Below are positions 11,801 to 23,759 of a stretch of 64,000 nt of DNA, in pieces. A program made the position numbers and the translations under genes. The notes under the pieces are model-generated. The model did not search any database and was not told the origin of the DNA. It saw only the letters and a list, made by a program, of their open reading frames with translations. The first letter of the stretch is position 1. Every line of letters begins with the position of its first letter. This DNA comes from Norana najaformis (Eukaryota; Annelida; Clitellata; Crassiclitellata; Hormogastridae). The stretch spans positions 4,523,455 through 4,587,454 of the forward strand of contig OZ029921.1 of assembly GCA_964023275.1 (NCBI GenBank), read 5' to 3'.

Positions 11801-12360
11801 TATTATGCTCAATTTATTTATAAAACAATGTTCTGATCGGCATAAGCAAAAAACACGTTATACAGAAAAAGATCTGGTTCGAATCAGCTCCTGAACTCCG
11901 TTCCATTTCGTTACGAAGGTCGAAATCCTGCAAATGCTCATTGCCAAAAACAACAGCTCCTTATCAAACGCACTGGAATTTCAAGGTGAGCTCGGATTCA
12001 GACGAATTTAGCGATAATTAGGCCTATTAACCGCTCCTTTCACTTCGGTCGTGTAGCGTATGACGGGTTGTGGATCTGGAACCGTTGAAGCAACATTGGA
12101 GTCTGTCCTGCTAATAAGATAACTCGAAAGCGAGATAATAAAAACACTGGCGAAATTAGGAGATTAGATAAATCTAAATTTGTTGTAACTCGGTTACGAC
12201 TCAGTCACATAGTGGCTAGACGCATAAAATTTATTGTCTGGTCGCTAGACGCACGGCTGTATTAAAGGGATATGCTAATGTCTGCCTGGAAGCAGCAGTA
12301 ACAGCTTGAACAACCTACAGTGTCTATCCACATTAGCAGCGGCAGCTTTTAATAAAACAT
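11800..12360. other. No feature recognised
   Basis: Mixed-composition sequence with no open frame of note. Confidence 0.5.
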
Positions 12361-12365
12361 AGACA

Positions 12366-12570
12366 TCATCATCATCAGCAGCAGCAGCATCGTCAGCAGC
12401 AGCAGCATCCGCGTTCACATCGGCATCATCATCATCATTATCAGCATAATCACCATTTCATCGCCATCAGATATCATCGGCAACACCATCATTATCATCA
12501 GTATAGTCATCACCACCACTATCACGACCGTTATCGTCGTCATCATCAGCATTGTCACCACAACCACCAC
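12366..12570. repeat. (CAT)/(CAG)/(CAC) triplet array
   Basis: 'catcatcatcatcagcagcag' then 'caccaccaccaaaatcacc', followed by four 'ggtca' units at 12597-12616. Confidence 0.85.
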
Positions 12571-12619
12571 CAAAATCACCACCTCGACAGAAAAGGTCAG
12601 GTCAGGTCAGGTCATCGTT

Positions 12620-13220
12620 AATTTATCTATCACAAGCCTCTACCAGGGAAGAGTTCTACAAGGTACGGCCTGAAACGAAGGCCATTTCGGCCGAAGAACT
12701 TAATATTACATTCCCACAGGCCGCACATGGGTCAACAACAATTTCACAGGACGCTCTGGGTATCGAACTCCGAAAGCAGAGCTGAAAAGCCAGCGCTTCA
12801 CTAATAAGCCAGCGACCGTACATACGACCTAACAAGACCGGACACTTTTCCCAGCAGCCGAACCCCAGGGAAAAGATCAACAGAAAATTATCATAATCCA
12901 GCGGATTACTCGAATGTTCAGACGAAAAACAGCATTTAGCGTAACGATTACTCGGACGCAATCGAGTCTGAAGCCCAACCGGAAGGAAAGAAAAAGAACA
13001 AGAGCGGAAAGAAGCAGGTACAAGAGCATCGGCCGCACAGGAGGAAGAAAGCAAACGAGATTGATGAAAGAGAAGCAGAAAGACTGGATATAAGAGGATC
13101 AAGACCTATAAACACAAGGTGCAAGACTCGGCAACAAGAGCAAAAAGACGTTAAGACAACACTGATAAGATTCAAAAACAAAACGAAAAGAAGTTGAAAC
13201 AGTGCAAATAAAAGGACAGA
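12620..13220. other. No gene recognised
   Basis: A minus-strand frame (12656-13102, 148 codons) is Phe/Leu/Ser rich and is the complement of a purine-rich stretch. No domain. Confidence 0.5.
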
Positions 13221-13222
13221 CG

Positions 13223-13227
<5 letters not shown>

Positions 13228-13295
<68 letters not shown>

Positions 13296-13345
13296 GGAGA
13301 GAGAGAGATAGACACAGAAAGACATAGAGAGACAGAGAGACAGAG
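13228..13345. repeat. (GA)n microsatellite
   Basis: About 29 uninterrupted GA units, then degenerate GAGACA. Confidence 0.95.
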
Positions 13346-13619
13346 ACACACAGAGAGAGTCGGACAAAATGGTGGATACAGTTGAAATAATAACGGACTG
13401 TTATCAATGCGCAGGGGTTAGTATGTACGCATTATCAGACAGTGTCTGTGTCTGTTTATCATAGGCATAAACTATTTGATGATACAGCACATATGCAATG
13501 ACTGTGGTCCACAGCCAGACATCTGAGGCTGGCTTGTAATTATTCCATGGCGCCAGGGTTACAGTGAGAGCGAATCGCTACTACAGACTTCATACAGCAT
13601 CCCACAAACACAATGCAAC

Positions 13620-14005
13620 ACATGTATCCATGCATGAATATACATATACATAATACATATATACATACACACACATCTAGATAGAAACATTCAAATATAC
13701 ATATATATTTACATACATATATGCATACATATTTACATACATATATGCACACATATACATAAAATGTCAAAACATGCATATATACACACAAATACATAGA
13801 CACAAATACATACATACATACATACACACACAAATACATAGACACATATACATACATACATACACACACACAAATACATACACATATGCATACATACATA
13901 TATACACATAAAATGTCATACATACATACATACATACGTACATGCACACATATTTACATAAACACAAATGCATATATGCATACACACATACATGCAAACA
14001 ATACA
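13620..14005. repeat. (ATAC)n array
   Basis: 'acatacatacatac' and 'cacacaaatacatag' units. Confidence 0.95.
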
Positions 14006-14039
14006 ATACAATGGAAATATAATGACGTTCCATCGGAAT

Positions 14040-15120
14040 AGCTTAGTGGTGCAGTTTTATATCTGACAAAACAGGAAGATTCTTCTGCGTTGCGTGGAGA
14101 CACTACATCCACAGTCTCTTGTTTTTCTAAAAAAAAAATCAATGGACTGTTGGCGAAGGCCTTTTCAGTTTTCACAAGGGCCCCAGAGCCCAGCTGACCC
14201 TAGAATTAATTTGTGTATATTCTCTGCAAAAAACCAACACAATACAACTGGAATTCGTTAGTTGCTGCGGATCTAGTTTGTCGCTGTGGATACAGCGTTG
14301 GCAAGCACAGCGATTAAAGCACCGTCGAGCGCGGTTAATATTTGATTAGGTGACAGTCCAAGGAATACTAATCCGTTTGAGCCAACCCATCCTGTATCCA
14401 TCCAGGGTCGGGAGATCAAATACATTGTTCCGTGGTTTATTTGCCATTCGCGCTTCGCATCCGCGCCATGATACCCCAAAGCAGTTTTACCCTTATATCA
14501 TCGCCTTTCAAGCTCTAGGATAGGGATTTCCCTAGGTGGTGGTTATGGGTTGACGCCGGAAGAGCCCACGCGTAACCAGATCAAGGAGAGCTTGTTCTCG
14601 TTTCTGTTTCCGGTTACCCCTTGGCTATTTCACTGAACCCAAGGCGGATGGTAGTAGTAGTTCCACTGTTTAACGACATCTTATGGCATCAAAGGCCGTT
14701 GACGTCGCCCTCCTACTTTATTCAGGCTTGGGACGGGCATTACCCGACTAAAGGCAGGGCAGCTGTATTAGCCAAGGCGGTCTAAATAACTAGAATCTGG
14801 AGGGGTAATTACCAGCGGGTCTTTTCGGTTGGAGGCCTTCCACTGCAGTGACAATCTTTGCATAGTAAGGCTTGTATAGCGGTTCCGAAACCACAATAAT
14901 TTAATTTTCACTTGAGCAGGCATGAGGAAAATCTAAGTAATTATCCAGCCATCTATCTAGACATCTATACACCGCCTTTCAAAACTGCCAAGGCTCTTAA
15001 TATGGATTAGCCTGCAAGATAGATCGAACGAAATCAACCCCAAATTTATTGGTCAGTTTCAAGTCATCGGCTAAAGCTTTGCATAAGAACACAGTAGTGC
15101 TATAGCAGTTTTAACTAGGA
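14040..15120. other. No gene or repeat family recognised
   Basis: No frame over about 75 codons. A minus-strand frame at 14273-14479 has no domain. Confidence 0.5.
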
Positions 15121-15149
15121 ATAATATGCTGAAAACTAACGATGCATCT

Positions 15150-15345
15150 CTTTCAACTTGCTTTTCCACCTTAGCCCGGCTTCTGGTTTCTCTGACCTAT
15201 CGGAATTCGACCCGGCTTCAACGGATTATGATTTTGGATTGCGATTTTGACTTGAAGCCACCATCGACTGATGCCTTGGGCATTACGATAACAGCGCTAT
15301 ACACGTCTTTAGATTATATTAGATTAATTAACGTTGAATAGAAGA
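15150..15345 (+). repeat. SINE-B, best copy
   Basis: 'ttctggtttctctgaccta', 'ggaattcgacccggcttc' (B-box-like ATTCGACCC), 'gccaccatcgactgatgcct', 'acgataacagcgctataca', and tail 'tagattatattagattaa'. Confidence 0.7.
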
Positions 15346-15734
15346 GATTCGATAAGCAGTCCGGTGTGATTTGCCTAAAGCGCAAAATCACAGATTGTGT
15401 ATCAAAAGATCAAATTGTGCACAACAAATTTGGGAACTGGATCCTGAAAAACATCAGGCAGCCAAAATCGGCTGGGATGAACCGAAACATACCATACCAT
15501 GTGGTCAACGCTGAATGTGGACTCTAAAAAGACTAGATAAAGCGCCGAAAAGACATAATCGTGCGCTAAAAAGTGGAATTTGATTATTCCGTGGCGATAA
15601 AGATTCCGTATCAAGTATCGAAAAACGGTCACATCGGTGCTGGAAACCTAATTCTATGCTGAATTGTGCCTGAAATGACTGGCTCCGGTGAGGAAAGTCT
15701 CAGCTCTGGAACCGGAAAAATACCGGAGTAGATG

Positions 15735-15805
15735 TGCCGAAAAAAGACCGAATTTGTGCCGAAAAAAAGACCGAATTTGTGCCGAAAAAAGACCGAATTT
15801 GCCGC
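15735..15805. repeat. Three tandem units of about 22 bp
   Basis: 'tgtgccgaaaaaagaccgaat' repeated three times with one-base slips. Confidence 0.85.
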
Positions 15806-16254
15806 ATTTCATTAGGAAGCGAAAGGCGCAACTGGTAGCGAATCGAATACTCGTGAGATCGATTGATGCTGGTCGGAGGCTCAATGAACACATCTGCTCC
15901 TTTGTTCTCGCGTTTCCCCGAGAGGATTTTCCAGGTCCAGGATGAATGGAATGATCCCGAACGGACAGCACTCCATCAAGGCCCTCGGGTGGTGGGTCCG
16001 AATGCCTAAGTGGGAATGTGTTGGCCCAAGAGTCGAACTTCTGCTGAGATACAAGCAAACTATTAAGTTGATGGATTAATGTTATCGACACGACTGCACT
16101 TGAGCTGAACACGTAATCTAATCCAGTGATTTCTATAGCGCCGTAATCATAAGCATCGATACTTGCGTTCTTTCTACTACTAGAACTATTACTACTACTA
16201 CTACTAAAAAAAAATTTACGTGCGCATAGTCACACAGAAATGCAAATCGGAGGC

Positions 16255-16345
16255 GTGGGTTATGATGATGGGACGATGCTGATGATTATGACGACGACGA
16301 CGATGGTGCTGCTGCTGATGCTGATGATGATGATGCTGATAAAAT
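16255..16345. repeat. (GAT)/(GAC)/(GCT) triplet array
   Basis: 'gacgacgacgacgatgg' and 'gctgatgatgatgatgctg'. Confidence 0.85.
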
Positions 16346-16379
16346 GCAAAATCAGCATGGCAGCGGAAAAACATCCATC

Positions 16380-16960
16380 CACTTGCTAGCGAACAAGCCG
16401 CAGGTTAGCAGCATGCTCTCGACACATGACGGCACCAAAACGCCGGCTGCAACGGAAACCAGCTGGACGTTAAATCGAAGCGACCTGCGGCCCTTAAAGA
16501 CAGCTGAACGTCACGAGCCGAGGCTGTTCCAACAAAATGACCGAGGACGACTTTTACCCCCATGTCACAGCCCCACCAGTCTACCCTTCCTCTGCGCGGT
16601 TATTGTTACATCGAGATCCTGCTTTTCACTGAAAATATCCCCATAACATCAAACACAAACACAACCGCGTGACTTAATTAAATATATTTACATACACACC
16701 ATATGAGATATAAACAATATCTGCATATTCACATATATATGTGCAAAGAGAGACATCTATCATATGGGTCGCGAGTCACGTGGCAAGCTAGGTCATTTAG
16801 TTTGGGGTCAAATCCCAGCCCTCTGCTGGGGCGACGAATGAAATTAATACGATGATTTGAGTTTAAATAGCCACAACATAGTTCCCCAACAAGTGCAGCT
16901 CAGTTAAAAACCAGAAAGGCTAATGGTAGGGCATCCAGGTTTTTCACTGGCTTTCATCTC
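16380..16960. other. No gene recognised
   Basis: A 100-codon plus-strand frame (16344-16646) has no domain. Confidence 0.5.
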
Positions 16961-16999
16961 TTAGGACTATATATATATATATATATTATATATAATATA

Positions 17000-17378
17000 C
17001 ACTGTGTCCGGAAAAATTCCAAGGCTTTACGGTAAATATGAAAATAATTAGTAAACATTAATCGATTTTTAAAATTCCAAAAAACAGTATAATCCTGAAA
17101 TATATAATTACCAACAAAATTCTTTGTAATTTATTAACGGCCCCCGTTTAAAATTACGTCACAGTGACGTATTTGAAATTTTATATTTTGTAAAGAAAGT
17201 TGCTAGAAAAATGGCGTTCAGCGAGGAAGACAAAATTGTTATAAATTTTTTGCGCCAAAACAACAATTATAGTGCAAATAATATTTCAGGATTAAACTGT
17301 TTTTGGAATTTTAAAAATCGATTAATGTTTACTAATTATTTTCATATTTACCGTAAAGCCTTGGAATTTTTCCGGACA

Positions 17379-17381
<3 letters not shown>
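17000..17381 (+). mobile_element. Mariner-derived MITE with 100-bp inverted ends
   Basis: The left arm 17000-17104 and right arm 17281-17381 are inverted copies, nearly identical apart from a 2-bp difference at the tip (cactgtgtccgg versus cactgtccgg). Both ends are flanked by TA, the Tc1/mariner target. Between the arms an ATG at 17211 opens a frame MAFSEEDKIVINFLRQNNNY, which resembles the N-terminus of mariner-like transposases (an FSxEDKIVIxFLRQN-type helix-turn-helix start). The frame then runs into the right arm, so the catalytic DDE part is deleted. It is non-autonomous and flanked by (TA)n on both sides. Confidence 0.85.
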
Positions 17382-17423
<42 letters not shown>

Positions 17424-17454
17424 GTAAATGAACCGTTTTATCGAATCATCTACA

Positions 17455-17538
17455 ACAAGCCTCTCATTTTGCGCACAGCGCTATAATGCCGTCGTTTTCA
17501 GGGGCACGTTTGGAGACCTCAAGGGAACCGAGGACTGA
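17455..17538 (+). pseudogene. RLE-element ORF 3' terminal fragment
   Basis: 28 codons ending CAQRYNAVVFRGTFGDLKG and a stop, closely matching IQRYNAIAFQGTFPDAAEDE plus stop at the end of the long copy (58380-58446). 5'-truncated by the adjacent (TA)n and MITE. Confidence 0.75.
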
Positions 17539-17744
17539 TGACGATATGCACATTAATTTACATTATATTTACACAGATTAATTCAATTAAAACAACAATA
17601 ATAATAACAATGATAAACCAAGAGTATCAGATAAGAATTTTACAAATTAAACTTACATGTTCTCACTCTCGCTACTTCCATCTTAGACATCACCCACTGC
17701 ATTCCAATGGCTGACTGGCCGCCTCCCTGATCCTTTGATCTTGA

Positions 17745-17880
17745 CCTAGAATCGAACCTGACTTTACCAGCCTAGCGATTTTGTTTTGACAGAGCGCCTG
17801 TGAATAACCTGGTTTCCGCGACACAGATTTCTTGTAACGCTGTAGGAATCTCGAGATTACGATTACGATTACTCAGTTGA
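17745..17880 (+). repeat. LINE-2 3' end
   Basis: 'ttgatcttgacctagaatcg', 'tgtgaataacctggtttcc' and 'ctgtaggaatctcgagatta', ending in a (TTACGA)n tail. Confidence 0.7.
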
Positions 17881-18114
17881 TTACGAGGCGTCAACCAGAC
17901 ACTTATGTAGAGGATTATTAGAGCCGCTTATTTCTGGGTCGTCCTTGTAGTGTTATCAGCGATGCTGAAGTTCGTGTTAAACTTTGATGTATCAACAGAA
18001 AACGAACATTTACACCACGAAACATTTCTGAAAATTAAGCCACCGATGGTGCAACCCAAACAAGTACACTTAACTGAACTCGATGTAATGTGATCTTTTC
18101 AATTATTTGTTATT

Positions 18115-18292
18115 ATTTCTGCATTTATTAAGCGCCATTATCTAATGACTAAGCATCAATCTATGGCGCTAAGCAATTGCGAGTTAATGACTTGTCAAGG
18201 TCCCTGCACAGTCACCGTCTCAGAGGAGGAGGCTCGAACTTGTACACTCCGCGTTACAAGCCCAGCGCACTAACCACTAGGCCTAACTTTTC
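18115..18292 (-). repeat. SINE-V, near full length
   Basis: The minus strand begins 'taggcctagtggttagtgcg' (A box) and continues 'aacgcggagtgtacaagttc' (B-box region), then 'gacggtgactgtgcagggac', ending 'ttaataaatgcagaaataa'. Confidence 0.75.
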
Positions 18293-18614
18293 TAAGTAAT
18301 ATAATATGATCTGGTTTTATATAGCGCAACTTCTGGCAAAAATCTCATCGGCCCTACACACCAGACAACATTAATCCCGTACCGTTCGTCGGTGCGAAAA
18401 CTGGCGCAATATAAATGCCAGTCCAAATACACCGACGGGGTCGTCTGATACACAAATAAATGGAGAAGGTACGAGAGGGTTGGCTTACGTCTTTCTGCCC
18501 CACCCCTTACCCCCCGAAGAGAGTTCAATGGGTGCTAGAAGTTATCAGAAGCAGGGCTGCAGAACTTCAAACATTTGAACGTTTTGTTTATCCAGACATG
18601 GACAGACAAAGCAA

Positions 18615-19320
18615 CGAAGGGGGGAGAGAAGAAGGAGAAGTGGGAGGAGGAGGGAAGTGGAGGAGAGATAAGGAGCAACAGAGGAGGAAGTAGAACAGAG
18701 GACGAGATGGAATAATGGAAAAGGAGGAATAATGGAAAAGAAGGAACAGTGGAAAGGAAAGGAATATGAAAGGAGGATTAGGGAGGAAGAATATGGGAAC
18801 AGGAGACGGAATAGAGGAGCAAGAGGAATACGGAATACCGGATAGTGGAAAACTAGGAGGATAAATTGGGAAGAAGGAATAACGGTAGGGAGGAACAGGA
18901 ATGAAGAATGGAAGAGGAAGAATAGTTGAATAGATGTAAGAATAAAGATAAGGAATAGGAAAATAAGTATAGAAATGGGGAGGAGGAGGTACAGGGGAAT
19001 AAAATACGGGGAGGATTGTTATGAAGAGGAATGCAATAAAGGGAAGGAGAAATAGGAAGGAGGACGAGGAGTGAGGGAGAGAGAAGCAGGAACAGGGAGG
19101 AGAGAAAGTTGAAGGCAGCATGGGGAATAAAAGAAGGGTGAAGCAGGAGAAAAAGGGTGAGGAGGAGATGGCAGAAGATGACTGGAGGAAAAATGAGATC
19201 AAAATAAAAGTGAAGAGGATGAGAAAGATAAGGAAGAACTCCAACCAGATAAGAGAAGCGAGCGGAGGATCAAGAACAGAACACATGGAAGCTCGAGGCT
19301 GTGGACCAAATTTAGGCAAC
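18615..19320. repeat. Long purine tract (GGA/GAA-rich)
   Basis: About 700 bp with strong A/G bias on the plus strand ('aggaggaataatggaaaag'). The minus-strand 290-codon Phe/Leu/Pro/Ser frame is its complement and not a gene. Confidence 0.85.
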
Positions 19321-19364
19321 AATACAACTTGAAAGCCCAAAAAAATACAGAATGGGAGGAGGGG

Positions 19365-19492
19365 AAGGCAGAGAGACAACCAGAGAGACAAACACAGACA
19401 GGCAAACGGACCAACCGACCGACAGGTACACACAGACTGACGATAACAGCCTACAGACAAACACAGTCAAACACCATACAGACAGACAACCG

Positions 19493-19538
<46 letters not shown>

Positions 19539-19575
19539 GAAGAATGTCTGTCTAAGGCAGACAGACAGGCAGTGA
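19365..19575 (+). repeat. Left arm of inverted duplication with (ACAG)n
   Basis: Contains 'cggaccaaccgaccgacagg' and 'cagtcaaacaccatacagac', both reverse-complemented in 19690-20020, so the symmetry is not just the microsatellite. Confidence 0.8.
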
Positions 19576-19689
19576 TATGAATATCGTTTAATGACGTCTT
19601 CATATCTGGGAGGACGGATTTTCATTCAGACTGGTTACCTAGTCTCTCTTTAATGAGAACCGGATGTGGATATTTTGGTACATACAGTC

Positions 19690-20025
19690 TTCTTTGTATG
19701 TCTGTGTGTCTGTCTGTTTGTCTGTGTCTGTCTCTGCTGTCTGTCTTCTTTGTCTGTCCGTCCCCGTCCGTCCGTCCGTCTGTCTGTCTGCCCATCAGTC
19801 TGTCGTCTGCAAGTCTGTCCGTCCGTCCGTCTGCCTGTCTGTCTCTGTCCGTCAGTCTTCTTTGTCTGTCCGTCTGTCTGTCCGTCTGTCTGTATGGTGT
19901 TTGACTGTGCTTGTCTGTACGCTTTTATTATCAGTCTGTGCATACCTATCGGTCGGTCGGTCCTTTTGTCTGTCTGTCTTTGTGTCTCTGGTCGTCTCTC
20001 TGCCCACATCACTGCAGGTTTCTCG
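19690..20025 (-). repeat. Right arm of inverted duplication with (CTGT)/(CCGT)n
   Basis: 'gtatggtgtttgactgtgc' and 'atcggtcggtcggtcctttt' complement the left arm. An extra expansion of (TCTG)/(TCCG) lies at 19740-19885. Confidence 0.8.
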
Positions 20026-20099
20026 ATAGAGGCTACACACACACAATATATATATACATATATACATACATACATGTGTGTATATATATATGGGTTAAG

Positions 20100-20690
20100 G
20101 TTTCTAAGTTAGCGAAGGTTATCATTTTCCTTGGAGGAATCACGGAGTCCGGCGTCCCACGTAGGAGCCACAAAAGTCAATCTCAGCGAGCGGTAGAGGA
20201 AACGGAATCAATCCGACTGGATAAAGTTTACCCGGGAGGGAGGGAGGAGGGAACGAGGGATGGAGAAAGAAAAGGATGAATCGGTCCCGGGCGAGGACGG
20301 GTCGAAGGGACGGAGGGAACTGGAGGGGATTGACGTCAGAGGGCGCTGCTCCGTAGCTGAACGGGAAATGTCGAGAGCCAATTAATTCCCAAACCCCGAA
20401 CAAGTCGCTAGATCAACTTAGTAGATTGCCACCGGATGAAACCTAACACTCGCACCTGCTTCAGTTACTCGGCCTAATCTAAACACAAAAAACCTGATAG
20501 ACTCGTGAAGGAATGTCTGCCGACATCAGACAGCAATGCGGCTGAACTGACCAGACAAAAATTGTGGTCTATGCCAAATATCATATTGGTGTTGCTTTAT
20601 AGCAAGCAGACACAACTGTCTGGCAGTGAGTAACATTAATATGGTTTATTATCAGATAACTGAAAACGTATAAATGCCATGAGTGAATGG
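20100..20690. other. No gene recognised
   Basis: Short open frames only. A short (TA)/(CATA) patch precedes at 20045-20090. Confidence 0.5.
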
Positions 20691-20960
20691 TTTAGTGTAT
20701 GCCTAGTAGCCCAAGTTATGGGTTCAAGCCTCTTCTGTAAGGACCTCAAACAAGGCTTTTGTGCACAAGTGTTTACCGCTATAAACTGATGCAGCGTTTT
20801 TTAAAACCAGCGCTATAAAAACGCAGCCTACGGTAGGTATCAGTAGTCCAGAGATAAGAGTCAAAGGGGTTATAGTTGAAAGTTTTAGCCAAGCACCACG
20901 GAGGCATTTCCGTTTTCTAAAAGGCGCTACATAATAGTTCTGATATACACATACGTGCAT
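20690..20960 (+). repeat. Diverged tRNA-type SINE
   Basis: 'gaatggtttagtgtatgcc' (A-box-like) and 'tgggttcaagcctcttct' (B box), then a body ending in 'taaaaggcgctacataatag'. Confidence 0.5.
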
Positions 20961-21114
20961 CCCGGACGATGAAAGGTTTCACGCCTTAAAAATTGAAATT
21001 CTGTTAACTCTTAGTTCTTGTGCTGACGGCTGACAATGCTATGCATCCTAGAAGTGGCTTGCTATTTACGACGCTAAATAAATTGTCCTTATTACAATCA
21101 AACACTTTAATGTA

Positions 21115-21280
21115 AAATGTCAATGTACACGGTTTTACGTAGCGACCATATGGCCTCGATCCTGCTAATTTTTCAATGAATTTATCGGGTGAGATCCTTC
21201 ACCACCGCTGCCCGTTTGAATGGGCGCCACGCCATTTAAGGTCCCCGTGTACGGACCGTGCTAGCCCGAGATAAAAGTCT
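21115..21280 (-). repeat. SINE-A copy
   Basis: 'atggcctcgatcctgctaat', 'gtgagatccttcaccaccgc' and 'cgtgtacggaccgtgctag'. A second partial minus copy lies at 21715-21800. Confidence 0.7.
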
Positions 21281-21894
21281 ACTTAACACTAAGTACAACT
21301 AAAAAGTTCTTTTAAAATTCGAAGTACCAGCCGTGACCTAGTTTCCCTAAAACAGGTTGGAAATCATCCATACTGACGTTCTGCACACAAAAAATGTACA
21401 CTCAAAGTAGTCAAGGAACACACGAGACGATTTGAAAGATGGTGAACATGCTTTTTATGTGCAGCTTCACAGAACATAACGACCTGAGTGGAATGTCTGA
21501 GAACCAACTTAAGCCACGCCTACCTACACCGGCTTCTTACTGCGCACATACTCACTACAGGTGTAAGCGACGTAATAGTGTTGCGGTGATGAATGTATAC
21601 ACAAACAAGGGCGGTTATAATTCCTGTAAACTTCTGGACCCGCCGCGGTGTTTAATGTATGTTCGCGTTTCCTACAGCGACCACAGACCTTCAAACACTG
21701 CTCATTTGCAGTAATATTTCGGGCGAGATCCTTCCCCACCTCTGAATGGACGTCATGCCATTTTAGATCCCTTGTACGGACGCAATAAACCTCGTAAACG
21801 TACATCAGGATACAGAAAAAAGAAACCATAGGCCAGCTGGAATAAACTGGATTAAAACTTACGAAATTCAAATTGAACTAAAAAGTTTGTTTTC

Positions 21895-22095
21895 TTACTT
21901 ATTTACTGTAGATATATTAATAATCTTCGTAGTTTATGAACGGTCCCTTAAAATGACGTCATGGTATTAAGTAGTTATTTTCCGTAACTCCAACGCATGA
22001 TGGCTTTCGGTGAATATATTTTTCATCAAAATATGGATTCGTAAGCATTCTAAATTAATTATCATACGATCGATTTACGATTTTCGTAAATTTCT
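21895..22095 (+). mobile_element. Possible relic related to the 17000 MITE
   Basis: 'gtttatgaacggtcccttaa', 'atgacgtcatggt' and an ATGGCTTTCGGTGAA start resemble the interior of the mariner MITE ('tttattaacggcccccgttt', 'attacgtcacagtgacg', ATGGCGTTCAGCGAG). No inverted ends were found. Confidence 0.25.
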
Positions 22096-22099
22096 CCAC

Positions 22100-23080
22100 G
22101 ATGCTATTTTGCTAATGAGAAAATTGCTGAATTTTGCCAATAGCCTATCTTTCCCTCACCCGGTACAGACCAAAAATTACCCACGGCAGTTGAGAAACAA
22201 TACTCTGGGTCCGGCAGGAAAATTCCCCGTTTAAACATTAGGTCAGAAACATTAAAACGAGAATGCAAATAGCACTTACGTGATAAGACCACTGGGATAA
22301 CATGTCTAATATTCATGCAGAATCGCAGATGATAATTATTAAATTAGACCAAAATGTCTAACTCTAGCTACTGTTGCTAGTCTGTGTAACTTTTCGCTAC
22401 TGTTATACGAGACAGTAGTTGTGCAATGTTGATGATACAGGCTTCGTTTAGTTATTTAAATACTTAACGGCGCTCACTTTCGCTTCCCTGCCGTCTGTTT
22501 ATCATAACGCCGACGCCCGTGGAAATATAACGAACTTTGGTCCTACGCGGAATTTTCCACAGACAAAACAAATTCGGGGAAAAATTCATGTCGCTGAAGG
22601 GCCTTACCGGATATAATATTACGAGAATACTAATTGGCTGATTAGGCATCTCTAGAGCATCTTCCAAATTGCTTAAATGACTTTATTTATTTGGGTTTTC
22701 AGGTTGTGCTGAATCTCTGGAAAACTCCATTTTCACACGAGAAATTAACAGTAATATTTCCATGAACTGTCGACAAGGGAAGACAGCGAGTGGTGCCTGA
22801 AAACATAGCCACCATGCAGACGCCTCTCATAGCTGAAGTGTCTAGCTGAAAACCACAAGGTCAGTGCTTGCTGTTGATAAATAGATTAGATAGCCTACAC
22901 CCGGCCTTGACTTCTACTGCGCAGTTATCATAATGTCCCAGGCGTTAATACACGGTCGCCTCAAATGACCCTAGTCAAAACTGAAATCCATTGGAGAAGC
23001 CTGGTGGGAAACGGACATGTCAGATTAACCAGAAGTTTTAGAAGGTTCCTGGCGTGTCCCAAAAACTCAAAACAGGATCA
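22100..23080. other. No gene recognised
   Basis: Several frames of 60-75 codons with no domain. Confidence 0.5.
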
Positions 23081-23089
23081 TGGACGCAT

Positions 23090-23385
23090 AATCACCCTGG
23101 GATCGGCCCTTGGTTCATGGGTACCGAGTTGGTCAGCAACATGAGTCCGTCAAACCCCTGTGGGCGTGAGGATGCCGGTTCGCATACCAATCGTGGCTTA
23201 TTTCGGAGATTTTAATTTGGGGCTAGCACCGTCCGTACACGGGGACCTTAACTGGCGTTGCGCCCATTCAAATGGGCAGCGTTGGTGAAGGATCTCACCC
23301 GATTAATTCACTGAAAAATCAGCATGGTCGAGGACATACGGTCAGTGTAGAAAAACGTGTACATTTACATGTACTCCCCTTCCAG
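23090..23385 (+). repeat. SINE-A copy
   Basis: B-box-like 'ggttcgcataccaa', then 'ggggctagcaccgtccgta', 'gtgaaggatctcacccgatt', tail 'gtgtacatttacatgta'. Confidence 0.7.
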
Positions 23386-23759
23386 ACTGGGTAGACTGAC
23401 TTGAAGGTTAGCCCTCTGTATGTCTTTACCGACCATCACGTCAAGTGGTTGTTCATTTCGGCTACCATCACTTGGAAGTGCTGGATCGGCCCCTGTACTC
23501 CCTCACTCCTTAGAAGCAATGTTCTGGAGTGGTGAGGTCTTTTTGGCTGAAGCGCAGGCAATTCAGCAAAAACTGGATTGTGGATTTCACGCGACACACC
23601 TGGACGCCCCCCTTCCGAAGAGTTGAAAGGTCAACCAATCAACACTCAGTCAGAATAAACCCCCCTTAATCGAGTGGTAAAAGACGACGCCGGGCTTCAA
23701 GTCTCACCCACTTCACCTTTAAACTCAACCGCTGAAAAATAATGCCATATGTGGGTCTG

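Noticed and set aside
12656..13102. 148-codon minus-strand ORF with Cys-rich start
   Set aside because: Mostly the complement of A/G-rich sequence, no domain, adjoining a (GA)n array.
18588..19460. 290-codon minus-strand Phe/Leu/Pro/Ser ORF resembling a multi-pass membrane protein
   Set aside because: It is the complement of a purine-rich low-complexity tract; hydrophobicity follows from TTC/CTC/TCC codons.
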